DNA from: an uncultured Duncaniella sp.
GTDB taxonomy: Bacteria > Bacteroidota > Bacteroidia > Bacteroidales > Muribaculaceae
Reading direction: 5' to 3'
NCBI GenBank assembly: GCA_958352885.1
Contig: CATWQI010000005.1
Span: forward strand, 236,832-300,831
DNA length: 64,000 nt
A model generated the notes under the pieces. The model was given only the letters and a program-made list of their open reading frames with translations, was not told the DNA's origin and did no database searches. This document shows, piece after piece, positions 7,654-15,772 of this stretch; position 1 is the first letter of the stretch; every line of letters begins with the position of its first letter. Position numbers and translations under genes: made by a program.

Positions 7654-8964
7654 TTACTTGCCTATGGCAGTATAGGTGAAACCCTCGGCAATCACCTCGT
7701 CCTTGTCATATATGTTGCGGCCGTCCACAATGACTGGCGATTTCATCACCTTATGCAACACTGACCATGATGGCATACGGAATTGCTTCCATTCGGTAAC
7801 AAGCGCAAGCGCATCGGCATCAACCACCGCATCATACATATCCTTGCAATAGATCACCTTGTCCCCTATCCGTCTGCGACATTCTCCCATCGCCACAGGG
7901 TCATATACCTTGACCACCGCCCCGGCAGCCACAAGTTTCTCTATAATAACCAGAGCCGGCGCCTCACGCATGTCATCAGTCTCAGGCTTGAATGCAAGCC
8001 CCCACAATGCTATGGTTTTGCCGGATAAATCGCCAAGCCGCTGCTGCAGTTTCTTGAACACAATAGATTTCTGACGCTCGTTTACCGCCTCGACGGCTTC
8101 AATCACCCCCATGGTATACCCATATTCGCGACCGGTATGCGCAAGAGCCTTGACATCCTTCGGGAAGCATGAGCCTCCATATCCGCATCCGGAGTAAAGG
8201 AACTTGGAACCGATGCGGGCATCTGTGCCGATACCCTTACGCACGCAGTCCACATTAGCGCCCACAAGGTCACATAGGTTGGCTATATCGTTCATGAAGG
8301 AGATGCGGGTCGCAAGCATAGCATTGGCAGCATACTTGGTCATCTCGGCCGACGGAATATCCATGAAATAGACCCGGAAATTGTTGGTAAGGAACGGTCG
8401 GTAAAGCTTGGTCATCACCTTTCGGGCTCTCTCGCTTTCGATACCGACCACCACACGGTCGGGTGACATAAAGTCCTTTATCGCAGCGCCTTCCTTGAGG
8501 AATTCAGGATTTGAAGCCACCTCAAACTCCACATTCACACCCCGCTTATCCAGTTCCTCCCGGATAGCGGCTTTCACTTTCTGCGCTGTTCCCACCGGGA
8601 CCGTGGACTTGGTTACCAGTATGGTATATTTATTGATATTGCGACCAAACGTGCGGGCAACCTCAAGCACATATTTCAAATCGGCTGAGCCATCCTCGTC
8701 AGGAGGAGTACCTACGGCTGAAAACACAACCTCCACATTGTCAAGACATGCGGTAAGGTCTGTTGTAAAGTGCAACCGGTGCGCCTCGACGTTACGCTTT
8801 ACAAGGTCGTCCAATCCGGGCTCGTAGATAGGAATCTCCCCTTTGAGCAGACGCTCTATCTTATTCTCGTCAATGTCAACACAGGTGACATCAATACCCA
8901 TCTCAGCGAAGCATGCGCCGGACACAAGTCCGACATAGCCGGTGCCGACTATCGCAATATTCAT
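7654..8964 (-). CDS. ugd: UDP-glucose 6-dehydrogenase
   Basis: A 436-residue enzyme oxidising UDP-glucose twice to UDP-glucuronate with two NAD+, feeding capsule and cell-surface polysaccharide synthesis. The NAD motif GTGYVGLVSG starts at residue 7. The catalytic cysteine is in YSGCGYGGSCFPKD (Cys266). SNPEFLKEGAA and the C-terminal UDP-binding LWGLAFKPETDDMREAP are typical. Length matches bacterial UGDH. It lies just before the GDP-fucose synthase gene on the same strand, consistent with a sugar-nucleotide supply pair, although the 100-bp gap leaves operon status open. Confidence 0.95.
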   Translation of the reverse strand: MNIAIVGTGYVGLVSGACFAEMGIDVTCVDIDENKIERLLKGEIPIYEPGLDDLVKRNVEAHRLHFTTDLTACLDNVEVVFSAVGTPPDEDGSADLKYVLEVARTFGRNINKYTILVTKSTVPVGTAQKVKAAIREELDKRGVNVEFEVASNPEFLKEGAAIKDFMSPDRVVVGIESERARKVMTKLYRPFLTNNFRVYFMDIPSAEMTKYAANAMLATRISFMNDIANLCDLVGANVDCVRKGIGTDARIGSKFLYSGCGYGGSCFPKDVKALAHTGREYGYTMGVIEAVEAVNERQKSIVFKKLQQRLGDLSGKTIALWGLAFKPETDDMREAPALVIIEKLVAAGAVVKVYDPVAMGECRRRIGDKVIYCKDMYDAVVDADALALVTEWKQFRMPSWSVLHKVMKSPVIVDGRNIYDKDEVIAEGFTYTAIGK

Positions 8965-9067
8965 ATATTTAGCACTTAAAAGTTTAGCCGTATCTGTCTA
9001 TTTGCCAACCCGCCATAACTCCGGGTTGTGCATTTTTATTCTCTGTAGAACTTTCTGCCGGAATCAA

Positions 9068-10009
9068 TCAGCGCTCGGCACGCATGGGATTTGAAAGGAA
9101 ATCCTGGTAAGCGAGACGCACACCGTCGGCAAGCTCAGTTGTGTATGTCCAGCCGAGAGATGCAGCCTTCGACACATCGAGAAGCTTGCGGGGTGTTCCG
9201 TTGGGTTTGGTCTCATCCCAGACTATCTTGCCCTCGTAGCCTACTGTCTCAGCCACAAGTTCGGCAAGAGCCTTGATGGTAAGCTCCTTGCCTGTACCGG
9301 CATTCACTGTTTCATTGCCAGAGTAATTATTCATGAGGAACACACAGAGATTCGCAAGGTCATCCACATAAAGGAACTCGCGCAGAGGCGAACCGTCCCC
9401 CCAACATACCACTTCGGCATCCCCGGCTTCCTTCGCCTCATGGAACCTGCGGATGAGAGCCGGCAGTACATGCGAATGCGTGGGATGATAATTGTCGTTC
9501 GGACCGTAAAGGTTGGTTGGCATCACCGATATGTAATCGGTACCATACTGGCGGTTTAGGAACTCACAGTACTTCAGTCCTGAAATCTTGGCGAGGGCAT
9601 AGGCCTCGTTGGTCTTTTCGAGTTCTGAGGTCAGCAGACAGCTTTCAGGCATAGGCTGCGGAGCCATTCGGGGATAAATACATGACGAACCGAGAAATTC
9701 GAGTTTCCGGCAACCGTTGCGCCAGGCAGCATTTATGACATTCATCTCAAGCATCATATTCTCGTACATGAAGTCGGCAAGAGCCGATGAGTTAGCCTCT
9801 ATCCCGCCCACTTTGGCTGCGGCAAGGAAAACATATTCCGGCTTTTCAGCTGCAAAAAAGTCATTTACAGCCTGCTGGTTAGTAAGGTCAAGCTCTTTAT
9901 GGGTGCGTGTGATGATGTTGTCATACCCTTGGCGTTTCAACTCGCGAACGATGGCAGAACCAACCATTCCGCGATGACCTGCCACATAAATTTTAGACGA
10001 TTTATCCAT
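9068..10009 (-). CDS. fcl: GDP-L-fucose synthase
   Basis: A 313-residue bifunctional epimerase/reductase converting GDP-4-keto-6-deoxymannose to GDP-L-fucose with NADPH. It has the extended-SDR motif GHRGMVGSA (about residues 11-19), the substrate motif EFLGSSCIYP (Ser108, Cys110 region) and the catalytic YALAK (Tyr137, Lys141). WGDGSPLREFLYVDDLA is characteristic of WcaG/Fcl. A -7 box at 10039-10046 gives a short leader. Confidence 0.94.
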   Translation of the reverse strand: MDKSSKIYVAGHRGMVGSAIVRELKRQGYDNIITRTHKELDLTNQQAVNDFFAAEKPEYVFLAAAKVGGIEANSSALADFMYENMMLEMNVINAAWRNGCRKLEFLGSSCIYPRMAPQPMPESCLLTSELEKTNEAYALAKISGLKYCEFLNRQYGTDYISVMPTNLYGPNDNYHPTHSHVLPALIRRFHEAKEAGDAEVVCWGDGSPLREFLYVDDLANLCVFLMNNYSGNETVNAGTGKELTIKALAELVAETVGYEGKIVWDETKPNGTPRKLLDVSKAASLGWTYTTELADGVRLAYQDFLSNPMRAER

Positions 10010-10038
10010 CGAAAACTCTATATCATTAATTTACGCTG

Positions 10039-10046
10039 CAAAATTA
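10039..10046 (-). promoter_or_regulatory. -7 box for fcl
   Basis: On the minus strand TAATTTTG followed by C lies 30 bp before the fcl ATG at 10009. Confidence 0.55.
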
Positions 10047-10093
10047 CGAAATTATACCCATGAAACATAAAAAATGCCGAATTTTATATGCTA

Positions 10094-10792
10094 TCATACT
10101 GTATAGCCGAGAAGTGAGAGAATGAAGGGAGCGAGAAGTGCGGTAAAAAGCCCGTTGAGTGTGAGTCCGAGTGAAGAGAAGGCTCCATAACGGTATCCGC
10201 GCTCCATCGCTGCGGATGTGCCTATGGCATGTGCGGCAGTACCTATTGAAATGCCTGAGGCAATAGGACTCTTGATATGACTAATCTTCACCATTCTGAA
10301 TCCTGCCATCCCGCCGAAAATACCTGTACAGATTACAACAGCTGCCGTGAGCGGAGGTATACCTCCCATCGCCGATGATATTTCCATCGCTATCGGAGTG
10401 GTTACCGCCTTTGGCGCAAGCGATACTATCACCTCCCGTGACGCACCGAGCAGCTCGGCTACCAGGACTACCGACACTATGCCGATGACACATCCCGCCA
10501 CCTCGGCGAGCAGCAGCGGTAACAACTGTTTCCTTATTGACTCAAGCTGACGGTAAAGCGGCACTCCAAGCGCTACGACTGCCGGTTTAAGCCAGAAATC
10601 TATGTATTCGCCACTTACCGCATATGTCTCATATGGCACGTTGAAAGCCATCAGAAAAGCTATGAGCAGGAATATGGAAATCAATATCGGATTAAGTAGC
10701 GCCACACCCGTGCGACGCTGAAGAAAGCGCGAACCAAGAAACACGACAAAGGTAAGCGCTATAAGAAAAAATTTATTCTCGAGAAAGCTCAT
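10094..10792 (-). CDS. lrgB: LrgB/CidB family membrane protein
   Basis: A 232-residue polytopic membrane protein of the LrgB family, the partner of LrgA in systems that modulate murein hydrolase activity, autolysis or export of small carboxylates. Hydrophobic helices alternate with family motifs LAPKAVTTPIAMEIS and GTAAHAIGTSAAMERG. The open frame extends to 10819, but the ATG at 10792 gives a normal LrgB N-terminus (MSFLENKFFLIALTF) and a 20-bp overlap with the lrgA stop, consistent with translational coupling. Confidence 0.88.
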   Translation of the reverse strand: MSFLENKFFLIALTFVVFLGSRFLQRRTGVALLNPILISIFLLIAFLMAFNVPYETYAVSGEYIDFWLKPAVVALGVPLYRQLESIRKQLLPLLLAEVAGCVIGIVSVVLVAELLGASREVIVSLAPKAVTTPIAMEISSAMGGIPPLTAAVVICTGIFGGMAGFRMVKISHIKSPIASGISIGTAAHAIGTSAAMERGYRYGAFSSLGLTLNGLFTALLAPFILSLLGYTV

Positions 10793-11138
10793 GGCGTGGT
10801 GCTGATGTGCGGCGCACAAGCTGGTGTACCCAGCCGGTCACTGCGATTATCACAAATGTGCTGACTACCGTGGCTCCTACTATCGGCAGCCACTGGTCGG
10901 CGATCAGCCCGAAGCAACGCATCAGACCTACTCCTGCAGGCACAAAAAAGAAGCCCAGATTGTTGACAAGAAAATCAGATATCTTGTCAACCCAGAAAAT
11001 CCTGACCACCCTCAGCTTCAAAGCTGCCGCCAACAGTAACATCCCTATAATACTTGACGGTATGGGTATGCCGGTCAGGTAAACGATTAATTCGCCCAAT
11101 GCCAGAAAGGCAAACAGGACGGCACATTGCAGAATCAT
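10773..11138 (-). CDS. lrgA: LrgA/CidA family holin-like protein
   Basis: A 121-residue membrane protein with four predicted helices: about 2-22, 27-45, 60-80 and 85-108. Typical LrgA motifs are PIPSSIIGMLLLAAALK, NNLGFFFVPAGVGLM and the C-terminal TGWVHQLV. It acts in the cytoplasmic membrane with LrgB. A -7 box lies at 11187-11194. Confidence 0.88.
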   Translation of the reverse strand: MILQCAVLFAFLALGELIVYLTGIPIPSSIIGMLLLAAALKLRVVRIFWVDKISDFLVNNLGFFFVPAGVGLMRCFGLIADQWLPIVGATVVSTFVIIAVTGWVHQLVRRTSAPRHELSRE

Positions 11139-11186
11139 AATCCTAAAACAATCTATAAAAATTCAATATGTGAGATTTTTTCCGCA

Positions 11187-11194
11187 CAAAATTA
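11187..11194 (-). promoter_or_regulatory. -7 box for lrgA-lrgB
   Basis: On the minus strand TAATTTTG is 49 bp before the lrgA ATG. Confidence 0.45.
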
Positions 11195-11347
11195 CAATAA
11201 AGAACCGATATAACTCCAACATCCGGGAGTTAAATCGGTTCATATCATTGAAAAAATATTACAGGCCTTTTAATGATTGCCATTTTTCAAAACGGCTTCT
11301 TATATGTATCAAAAAACTGTTCTGTTCAGGGACACCGACAACTCGGC

Positions 11348-11860
11348 TCAACGCCGCAGCAGCCAATTGATTACAATCCAGCCACCAAACACCTGCACAG
11401 CCATACCTGGAAGCCCTATACGGAAATCCTGGATTGCTGCATAGATGCTGTCACCCATGAGCCATTCCCCAAACGAGCCAAGCAGCTGGTAAGCGAGCAC
11501 TACTACTGCAAGCAAAAGTAGCGATGCCTTACGGAACTTCGACGCCGTATAACCGGCTATCCCTGCCAGAAGTGTGGACTTGAGCATTATAGCAGGAAGA
11601 GCACTCACATGCGGCATATCGAAAATAAACGAATTGACTAACGGTGAAACAAGCGCTGTAATCACACCAACACGCCAACCGTACTTGTAGGCACCGACAA
11701 GCGTGAAAAAGTAAATCGGCAGCCAGCGCACACCACCCATAGGCATGAGGTGGCACAGCTGAGGCAAAGCGACATTGCCGAGTATGAAAAGGGCTGCTAT
11801 CCAATAGGTTCTGATTTTGCCATATTCAAGAGAATAGAGCTTAAGCGATGTAGTCTGCAT
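11348..11860 (-). CDS. ECF-transporter S component-like membrane protein
   Basis: A 170-residue polytopic protein with about five hydrophobic helices. The pattern GGVRWLPIYFFTLVGAYKYGWRVGVITALVSPLVNSFIF resembles, in pieces, S components of energy-coupling-factor vitamin transporters (membrane-embedded substrate-capture subunits). The substrate is not evident. No ECF ATPase or T subunit lies nearby, so it would have to use a shared module elsewhere or work alone. It is the last gene of a four-gene unit beginning with the Fe-S membrane protein, 13 bp after the DUF1893 gene. Confidence 0.65.
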   Translation of the reverse strand: MQTTSLKLYSLEYGKIRTYWIAALFILGNVALPQLCHLMPMGGVRWLPIYFFTLVGAYKYGWRVGVITALVSPLVNSFIFDMPHVSALPAIMLKSTLLAGIAGYTASKFRKASLLLLAVVVLAYQLLGSFGEWLMGDSIYAAIQDFRIGLPGMAVQVFGGWIVINWLLRR

Positions 11861-11873
11861 ATATCTGTTAAAA

Positions 11874-12299
11874 TTATTTTTTCAGAGATTTATTTTCATT
11901 CATAAATGCCTCGATGCGGGCCAGGCAATCAGCAGGAGTGAGACAATCCATGCAACGGGTCTCAAGCGGGCACCATCCGTCACCTGTGCGGTTGATTATG
12001 TGAGGGACTTCGATATCATACCCTACCTCGACGTCTGAACCGGCAAACAGTTTAAGAGCAAGAGTACTTATAACATTGGTGTGCAGACGCTTCACACCTC
12101 CGAGTATCATCAGTGCGGCGGCGGCACGTCCAACCACCTTGTCAGCCACTTCAGCTCCGACAAGAAATCCTGCATCAGAAGTCAGCAAACCATACAGATC
12201 GCTTACACCCCGACGGTCGAATGCTCGGATTTCACCCGAAGCAGAGCGCACCACAAGCGTGTGATGTCCGGATTGAAGTATTTCAACAAGTTGTTCCAT
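11874..12299 (-). CDS. DUF1893 domain protein
   Basis: A 141-residue cytoplasmic protein of the DUF1893 family, which is structurally related to cytidine-deaminase-like folds. Visible blocks are HHTLVVRSASGEIRAFDRRGVSDLYGLL and GRAAAALMILGGVKRLHTNVIS. The C-terminus carries three cysteines (CPLETRCMDCLTPADC), possibly metal-binding. It begins 4 bp after the aldo/keto reductase stop codon, indicating one operon. Its function is unknown. Confidence 0.8.
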   Translation of the reverse strand: MEQLVEILQSGHHTLVVRSASGEIRAFDRRGVSDLYGLLTSDAGFLVGAEVADKVVGRAAAALMILGGVKRLHTNVISTLALKLFAGSDVEVGYDIEVPHIINRTGDGWCPLETRCMDCLTPADCLARIEAFMNENKSLKK

Positions 12300-12303
12300 A
12301 CTC

Positions 12304-13704
12304 TTAAAGCGTGCCTTGTTTCAACTGCTCCACGAAATCATTGATACGGTTCAGTTCCTTCGGGATATTGATAGCCTGCGGACAGTGCGGGCGGCACTGG
12401 TTGCAATTGATGCAATGGTCAGCCTGCCGCAGCTTAGGCACCGAACGGTCATACCCTACCAAAAATGCCTGGCGAGCCTTCCGGTAATTCTCAGCTTGCC
12501 TGCTCTCCGGCACATTTCCTTCGTTTACGCACTTGTTGTAATGCAGGAGTATGGCAGGGATATCCAGACCATAGGGACATGGCATGCAGTACTTGCAGTC
12601 ATTGCAGGGTATGGTAGGATAATGCATCATCAAATCCGCTGTATCGTACAGGAATTTCGTTTCCTCCCCGGTCAGAGGCTTGAGCGGACAGTATGTGCTG
12701 AGATTATCGTCCAGATGCTCCATATAGGTCATGCCGCTCAGCACTGTAAGCACGCCTTCGGGAGTTCCGGCATAACGGAACGCCCATGACGCGACACTGC
12801 GCTCCGGTTCCTTCTGCTTGAGACGGGCCACTATATGGTCGGGCACCTTGGACAGACGACCACCGAGAAGCGGCTCCATGATTACTGCCGGGATGTTGCG
12901 CTTGGCAAGTTCCCCATAAAGGTATTCGGCGTTTGTGTTGCGCGGATTTATCTCCGAGGCATGTTTCCAGTCAAGGTAATTGAGCTGAATCTGCACGAAA
13001 TCCCACTTATACTCGTCATGACGTGAGAGCAGATAGTCGAACACCTTGATATCACCGTGGTATGAGAACCCAAGATTTCGAATGCGTCCGGCTTCCCGCT
13101 CCTTCAACAGATAGTCAAGCACACCATTGTCTATATATCTGGCATTTAGTGCAGCCATGCCATCCTCCCCCATTCCTATTCCATGCAGGAGCAGATAGTC
13201 GATATAATCCACCTGCAACTCCTTGAAGGAATTGTGATACATCTTCAGGGATTCCTCACGGCTCCAGGTCGATGGGGAGAAATTGGACAGTTTGGTAGCT
13301 ATGTAATACTTGTCACGAGGATGTCGCTTGAGCGCGATACCGGTGGCACGCTCCGAGCGTCCCTTGCAATAGGCGGGTGACGTGTCGAAATAGTTTATTC
13401 CGTACTCAAGGGCTTTGTCGACCAGGCGGTTGATGGTCTCCTGATCAAGACTCTCTTCAGCATCATGAAGAGTGGGCCAGCGCATACATCCGTAGCCGAG
13501 CACCGAGACCTTCTCGCCAGTCTTCGGATTGGTACGGTAGGTCATTTTGCCTTTCTCAGGCACAGGCGCTGAAGTCGAGGCTGCTGCCGACACAGGATTC
13601 TTATCCGAATCGCAGCCTGTGAGCACAGCCGTTGTCACTGCCGCACCCGCGCCGAAGCGCTTCAGAAATGTGCGGCGGTCTATATTGTGATTCTCATTTT
13701 TCAT
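12304..13704 (-). CDS. Tat-exported aldo/keto reductase with 4Fe-4S motifs
   Basis: A 466-residue protein. The N-terminus has a twin-arginine motif DRRTFLKRF (about residues 8-16), a hydrophobic stretch and a lipobox-like LTGC, so it is probably a Tat-exported lipoprotein. The AKR barrel keeps its catalytic residues: Asp and Tyr in FDTSPAYCKG, Lys in YIATKLS, His in LLLHGIG. The C-terminal ferredoxin-like region has CNDCKYCMPCPYG and CINCNQCRPHCPQ. This architecture matches Fe-S oxidoreductases predicted to pass electrons from a membrane partner, here presumably the upstream polyferredoxin. The substrate is unknown. Confidence 0.88.
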   Translation of the reverse strand: MKNENHNIDRRTFLKRFGAGAAVTTAVLTGCDSDKNPVSAAASTSAPVPEKGKMTYRTNPKTGEKVSVLGYGCMRWPTLHDAEESLDQETINRLVDKALEYGINYFDTSPAYCKGRSERATGIALKRHPRDKYYIATKLSNFSPSTWSREESLKMYHNSFKELQVDYIDYLLLHGIGMGEDGMAALNARYIDNGVLDYLLKEREAGRIRNLGFSYHGDIKVFDYLLSRHDEYKWDFVQIQLNYLDWKHASEINPRNTNAEYLYGELAKRNIPAVIMEPLLGGRLSKVPDHIVARLKQKEPERSVASWAFRYAGTPEGVLTVLSGMTYMEHLDDNLSTYCPLKPLTGEETKFLYDTADLMMHYPTIPCNDCKYCMPCPYGLDIPAILLHYNKCVNEGNVPESRQAENYRKARQAFLVGYDRSVPKLRQADHCINCNQCRPHCPQAINIPKELNRINDFVEQLKQGTL

Positions 13705-13784
13705 ATATAAAAGTCAATCTGAGGGTCTCTTTTAATCAATCGAGTGTCAATCGGGATTCAGAGCGGTCTCTTGACGGCACTCTG

Positions 13785-15281
13785 TCAAACCTCACGGTGA
13801 ACTTCGTGACCTTCCACATAGATGGCGCTGAACGGACGTGAGGGACAGAGATTCTCACATGCGCCGCAGCCTATGCAGCGTTCGTCGTTTACCACCGGAA
13901 TTTTCGGCGAATCAGGGTCGGAAGGGTCGTATGCCACCATAGTGATAGCTCCGACCGGACACTTGCGGGCACAGTTGCCACATGGCACACCATCAGTCAG
14001 CGGCACACAGTTTTCCTTCACCCATACGGCATGACCAATCTGTGTGGCAGCCTTGTCCGACTCAGTAATCCTGATTATGGCACCGGCAGGACATACTTCG
14101 GAGCACTTGGTACACTCCGGACGGCAGTAGCCGATTTCATAGGACGATTCAGGCTGCAGGAATGTCTTCATGTCAGTGGAGGGACGCAATACCTTGGTAG
14201 GACATACTGACACGCAAAGCTGGCATGCAGTGCAATGCTGCGAGAAGTGGCTGAGACTTACGGCTCCGGGGGGGACAATTCGTGTCTTGCGGGCAGGGAT
14301 TTTCTTATCCTCTATCACGGCAAGTCCGCCGTCCACCACCTTGTCCTGTGCCTTTACCGCCGCTGACGCCGCTATCACCCCCACTCCGGTCATGAATGCA
14401 CGGCGACCGCTGTCGGCATTACCCTCTGCCGGGGCTTCAGCCTTTTGCTCGGATACGTGTCTGAGATGCCTGTAAGAAATGGCATGCTGGTGACAGTTGT
14501 CAAGGCAGTCCATGCACGACACGCAGCGCGAATAATCTATCACATGCTCCTTAGTGTTGATACAAGCAGCCTTGCACCTTCTGCCACAGAGTCCGCAACT
14601 ATTGCACTTAGAGGTGTCAATCACAGGTTTGAGCCATGAATAGCGTGAAAGGAATCCGAGCACGGTACCTACTGGACAGATTGTATTGCAGTATGTACGT
14701 CCGTTACGCCATGAGAGAACAACGAGCACCACAAGGGTCACTGCAGCTACAATAGCCGTAACACTGCGGAAATAGATTTCAGTCTGATAGAATGTGTAAC
14801 TTCCGGCGCTCTCTGCATAACCGGCAATCTGATTGTTGCCCCACGCATAAACCGGAGCAAGGAATCCGGAAACTATCCTACCATATGAGCTATAGGGAGC
14901 CAACAGCGCCACAAATGCCGAAACTCCCGCCACAAGGGCCACAACAAAGAGGGCAAGCACACCATAACGCAGCCATGAGATTGCCGGAGAATAGGAATAT
15001 TTGTTGCGACGTTTCTTTCCTCCGAGCCTGCCAAGCCATGCGAAAAAATCCTGCATGACACCAAGAGGACAGACTACGGAGCAGTAAACTCTGCCCAGCA
15101 GCAATGTCATCACCACAAGTCCGAGCACAACTCCGACATTGAGCGCCAGAACGGCAGGCAAGAATTGTATTTTAGCCATCCAGCCAAACCAGGCATGCAC
15201 CGTGCCGGTGAAATCCAGAAAAAGCAATGTGATTATAACCCAGAAGAACAAGGCTAATGCAACTCTGACTTTACGAAGCAT
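13785..15281 (-). CDS. membrane polyferredoxin (NapH/NosR-like) with internal Tat-like segment
   Basis: A 498-residue protein. The N-terminal part has about five membrane helices and two NapH-type CxxxCP motifs (SVVCPLGVMQ, NTICPVGTVLG). Next come ferredoxin clusters (CNSCGLCGRRCKAAC, CVSCMDCLDNC). About residue 295 a second export-like segment appears: SGRRAFMTGVGVIAASAA. After it are four more cysteine clusters (CTACQLCVSVCP, CRPECTKCSEVCP, CGNCARKCP, CIGCGACENLCP). It looks like a fusion of a quinol-linked electron-transfer membrane domain with a periplasmic polyferredoxin. It probably donates electrons to the exported AKR encoded 80 bp downstream. Confidence 0.87.
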   Translation of the reverse strand: MLRKVRVALALFFWVIITLLFLDFTGTVHAWFGWMAKIQFLPAVLALNVGVVLGLVVMTLLLGRVYCSVVCPLGVMQDFFAWLGRLGGKKRRNKYSYSPAISWLRYGVLALFVVALVAGVSAFVALLAPYSSYGRIVSGFLAPVYAWGNNQIAGYAESAGSYTFYQTEIYFRSVTAIVAAVTLVVLVVLSWRNGRTYCNTICPVGTVLGFLSRYSWLKPVIDTSKCNSCGLCGRRCKAACINTKEHVIDYSRCVSCMDCLDNCHQHAISYRHLRHVSEQKAEAPAEGNADSGRRAFMTGVGVIAASAAVKAQDKVVDGGLAVIEDKKIPARKTRIVPPGAVSLSHFSQHCTACQLCVSVCPTKVLRPSTDMKTFLQPESSYEIGYCRPECTKCSEVCPAGAIIRITESDKAATQIGHAVWVKENCVPLTDGVPCGNCARKCPVGAITMVAYDPSDPDSPKIPVVNDERCIGCGACENLCPSRPFSAIYVEGHEVHREV

Positions 15282-15366
15282 AAATTTCTATGAGTATGTT
15301 ACTAATGATATTATCGTTATCACTGAGGGTGCTTCAAGCACAACCTCCATATGATTGGTTCGATTG

Positions 15367-15374
15367 CAAAATTA
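15367..15374 (-). promoter_or_regulatory. -7 box for Fe-S/AKR operon
   Basis: On the minus strand TAATTTTG followed by C lies 86 bp upstream of the ATG at 15281, so the operon would have a moderately long leader. Confidence 0.5.
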
Positions 15375-15484
15375 CAAAATAAATCAATCATCAGAAAGCG
15401 CAGCATATACCTATTTTACGGTTTGTCTTACCAATATCGCACCTCCCTGACGAAAGAGAGAATGCAATTTTAACATATTTTTCG

Positions 15485-15530
15485 TGTCATATATGTCACA
15501 ATTTTCCTATTTTTGCACTGTGTTGTGACA
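15485..15530 (+). promoter_or_regulatory. dyad-flanked promoter of a small transcript
   Basis: A -7 box TATTTTTG followed by C (15508-15515) is flanked by a perfect inverted repeat, TGTCACAA (15494-15501) and TTGTGACA (15523-15530). Upstream, GTGTCATATATGTCAC (15485-15500) is nearly palindromic. The arrangement suggests a repressor or CRP-family site around the promoter. No large gene follows on the plus strand. Confidence 0.5.
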
Positions 15531-15594
15531 CTGCGCACTTTAATACGCACAATTCGACCACGACAAGATTATCGACACATAACCATCAGGTTTC

Positions 15595-15660
15595 ATGATG
15601 ATTATACCCATACAATCCCATACATCGGGAGATAATGGAGAGAACTCTTATTTTGTATAA
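15595..15660 (+). CDS. possible 21-residue small protein
   Basis: The frame reads MMIIPIQSHTSG then DNGENSYFV and stops 7 bp before the terminator stem. It has a plausible promoter upstream and a terminator downstream, which is its only support. No hydrophobic segment or known leader-peptide pattern is seen. Confidence 0.25.
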   Translation: MMIIPIQSHTSGDNGENSYFV

Positions 15661-15667
15661 ACGGCGA

Positions 15668-15710
15668 GATGCCCCGGCTTCATCATTGCGGATGAGCCGG
15701 GGCATCTTGT
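15668..15710. terminator. strong hairpin terminator
   Basis: A 16-bp stem with one bulge: GATGCCCCGGCT (15668-15679) plus CATC pair with GATG plus AGCCGGGGCATC (ending 15706). The plus-strand tail is TTGTTAAGTTT. It may end the small plus transcript and also fucO, which stops at 15773 on the minus strand. Confidence 0.7.
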
Positions 15711-15772
15711 TAAGTTTATATAACACTTGCGAGGAATGCGACAGATTATCCTGACGACAGCCTCTAAATGAA

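Larger units (their letters stand above)
15519..15710 (+). ncRNA. candidate small transcript (about 190 nt)
   Basis: A plus-strand promoter at 15508-15515 and a very strong hairpin at 15668-15706 bracket about 190 nt with no long frame. It may be an sRNA or the mRNA of the 21-codon frame at 15595-15660. I do not recognise an Rfam family by eye. Confidence 0.4.
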
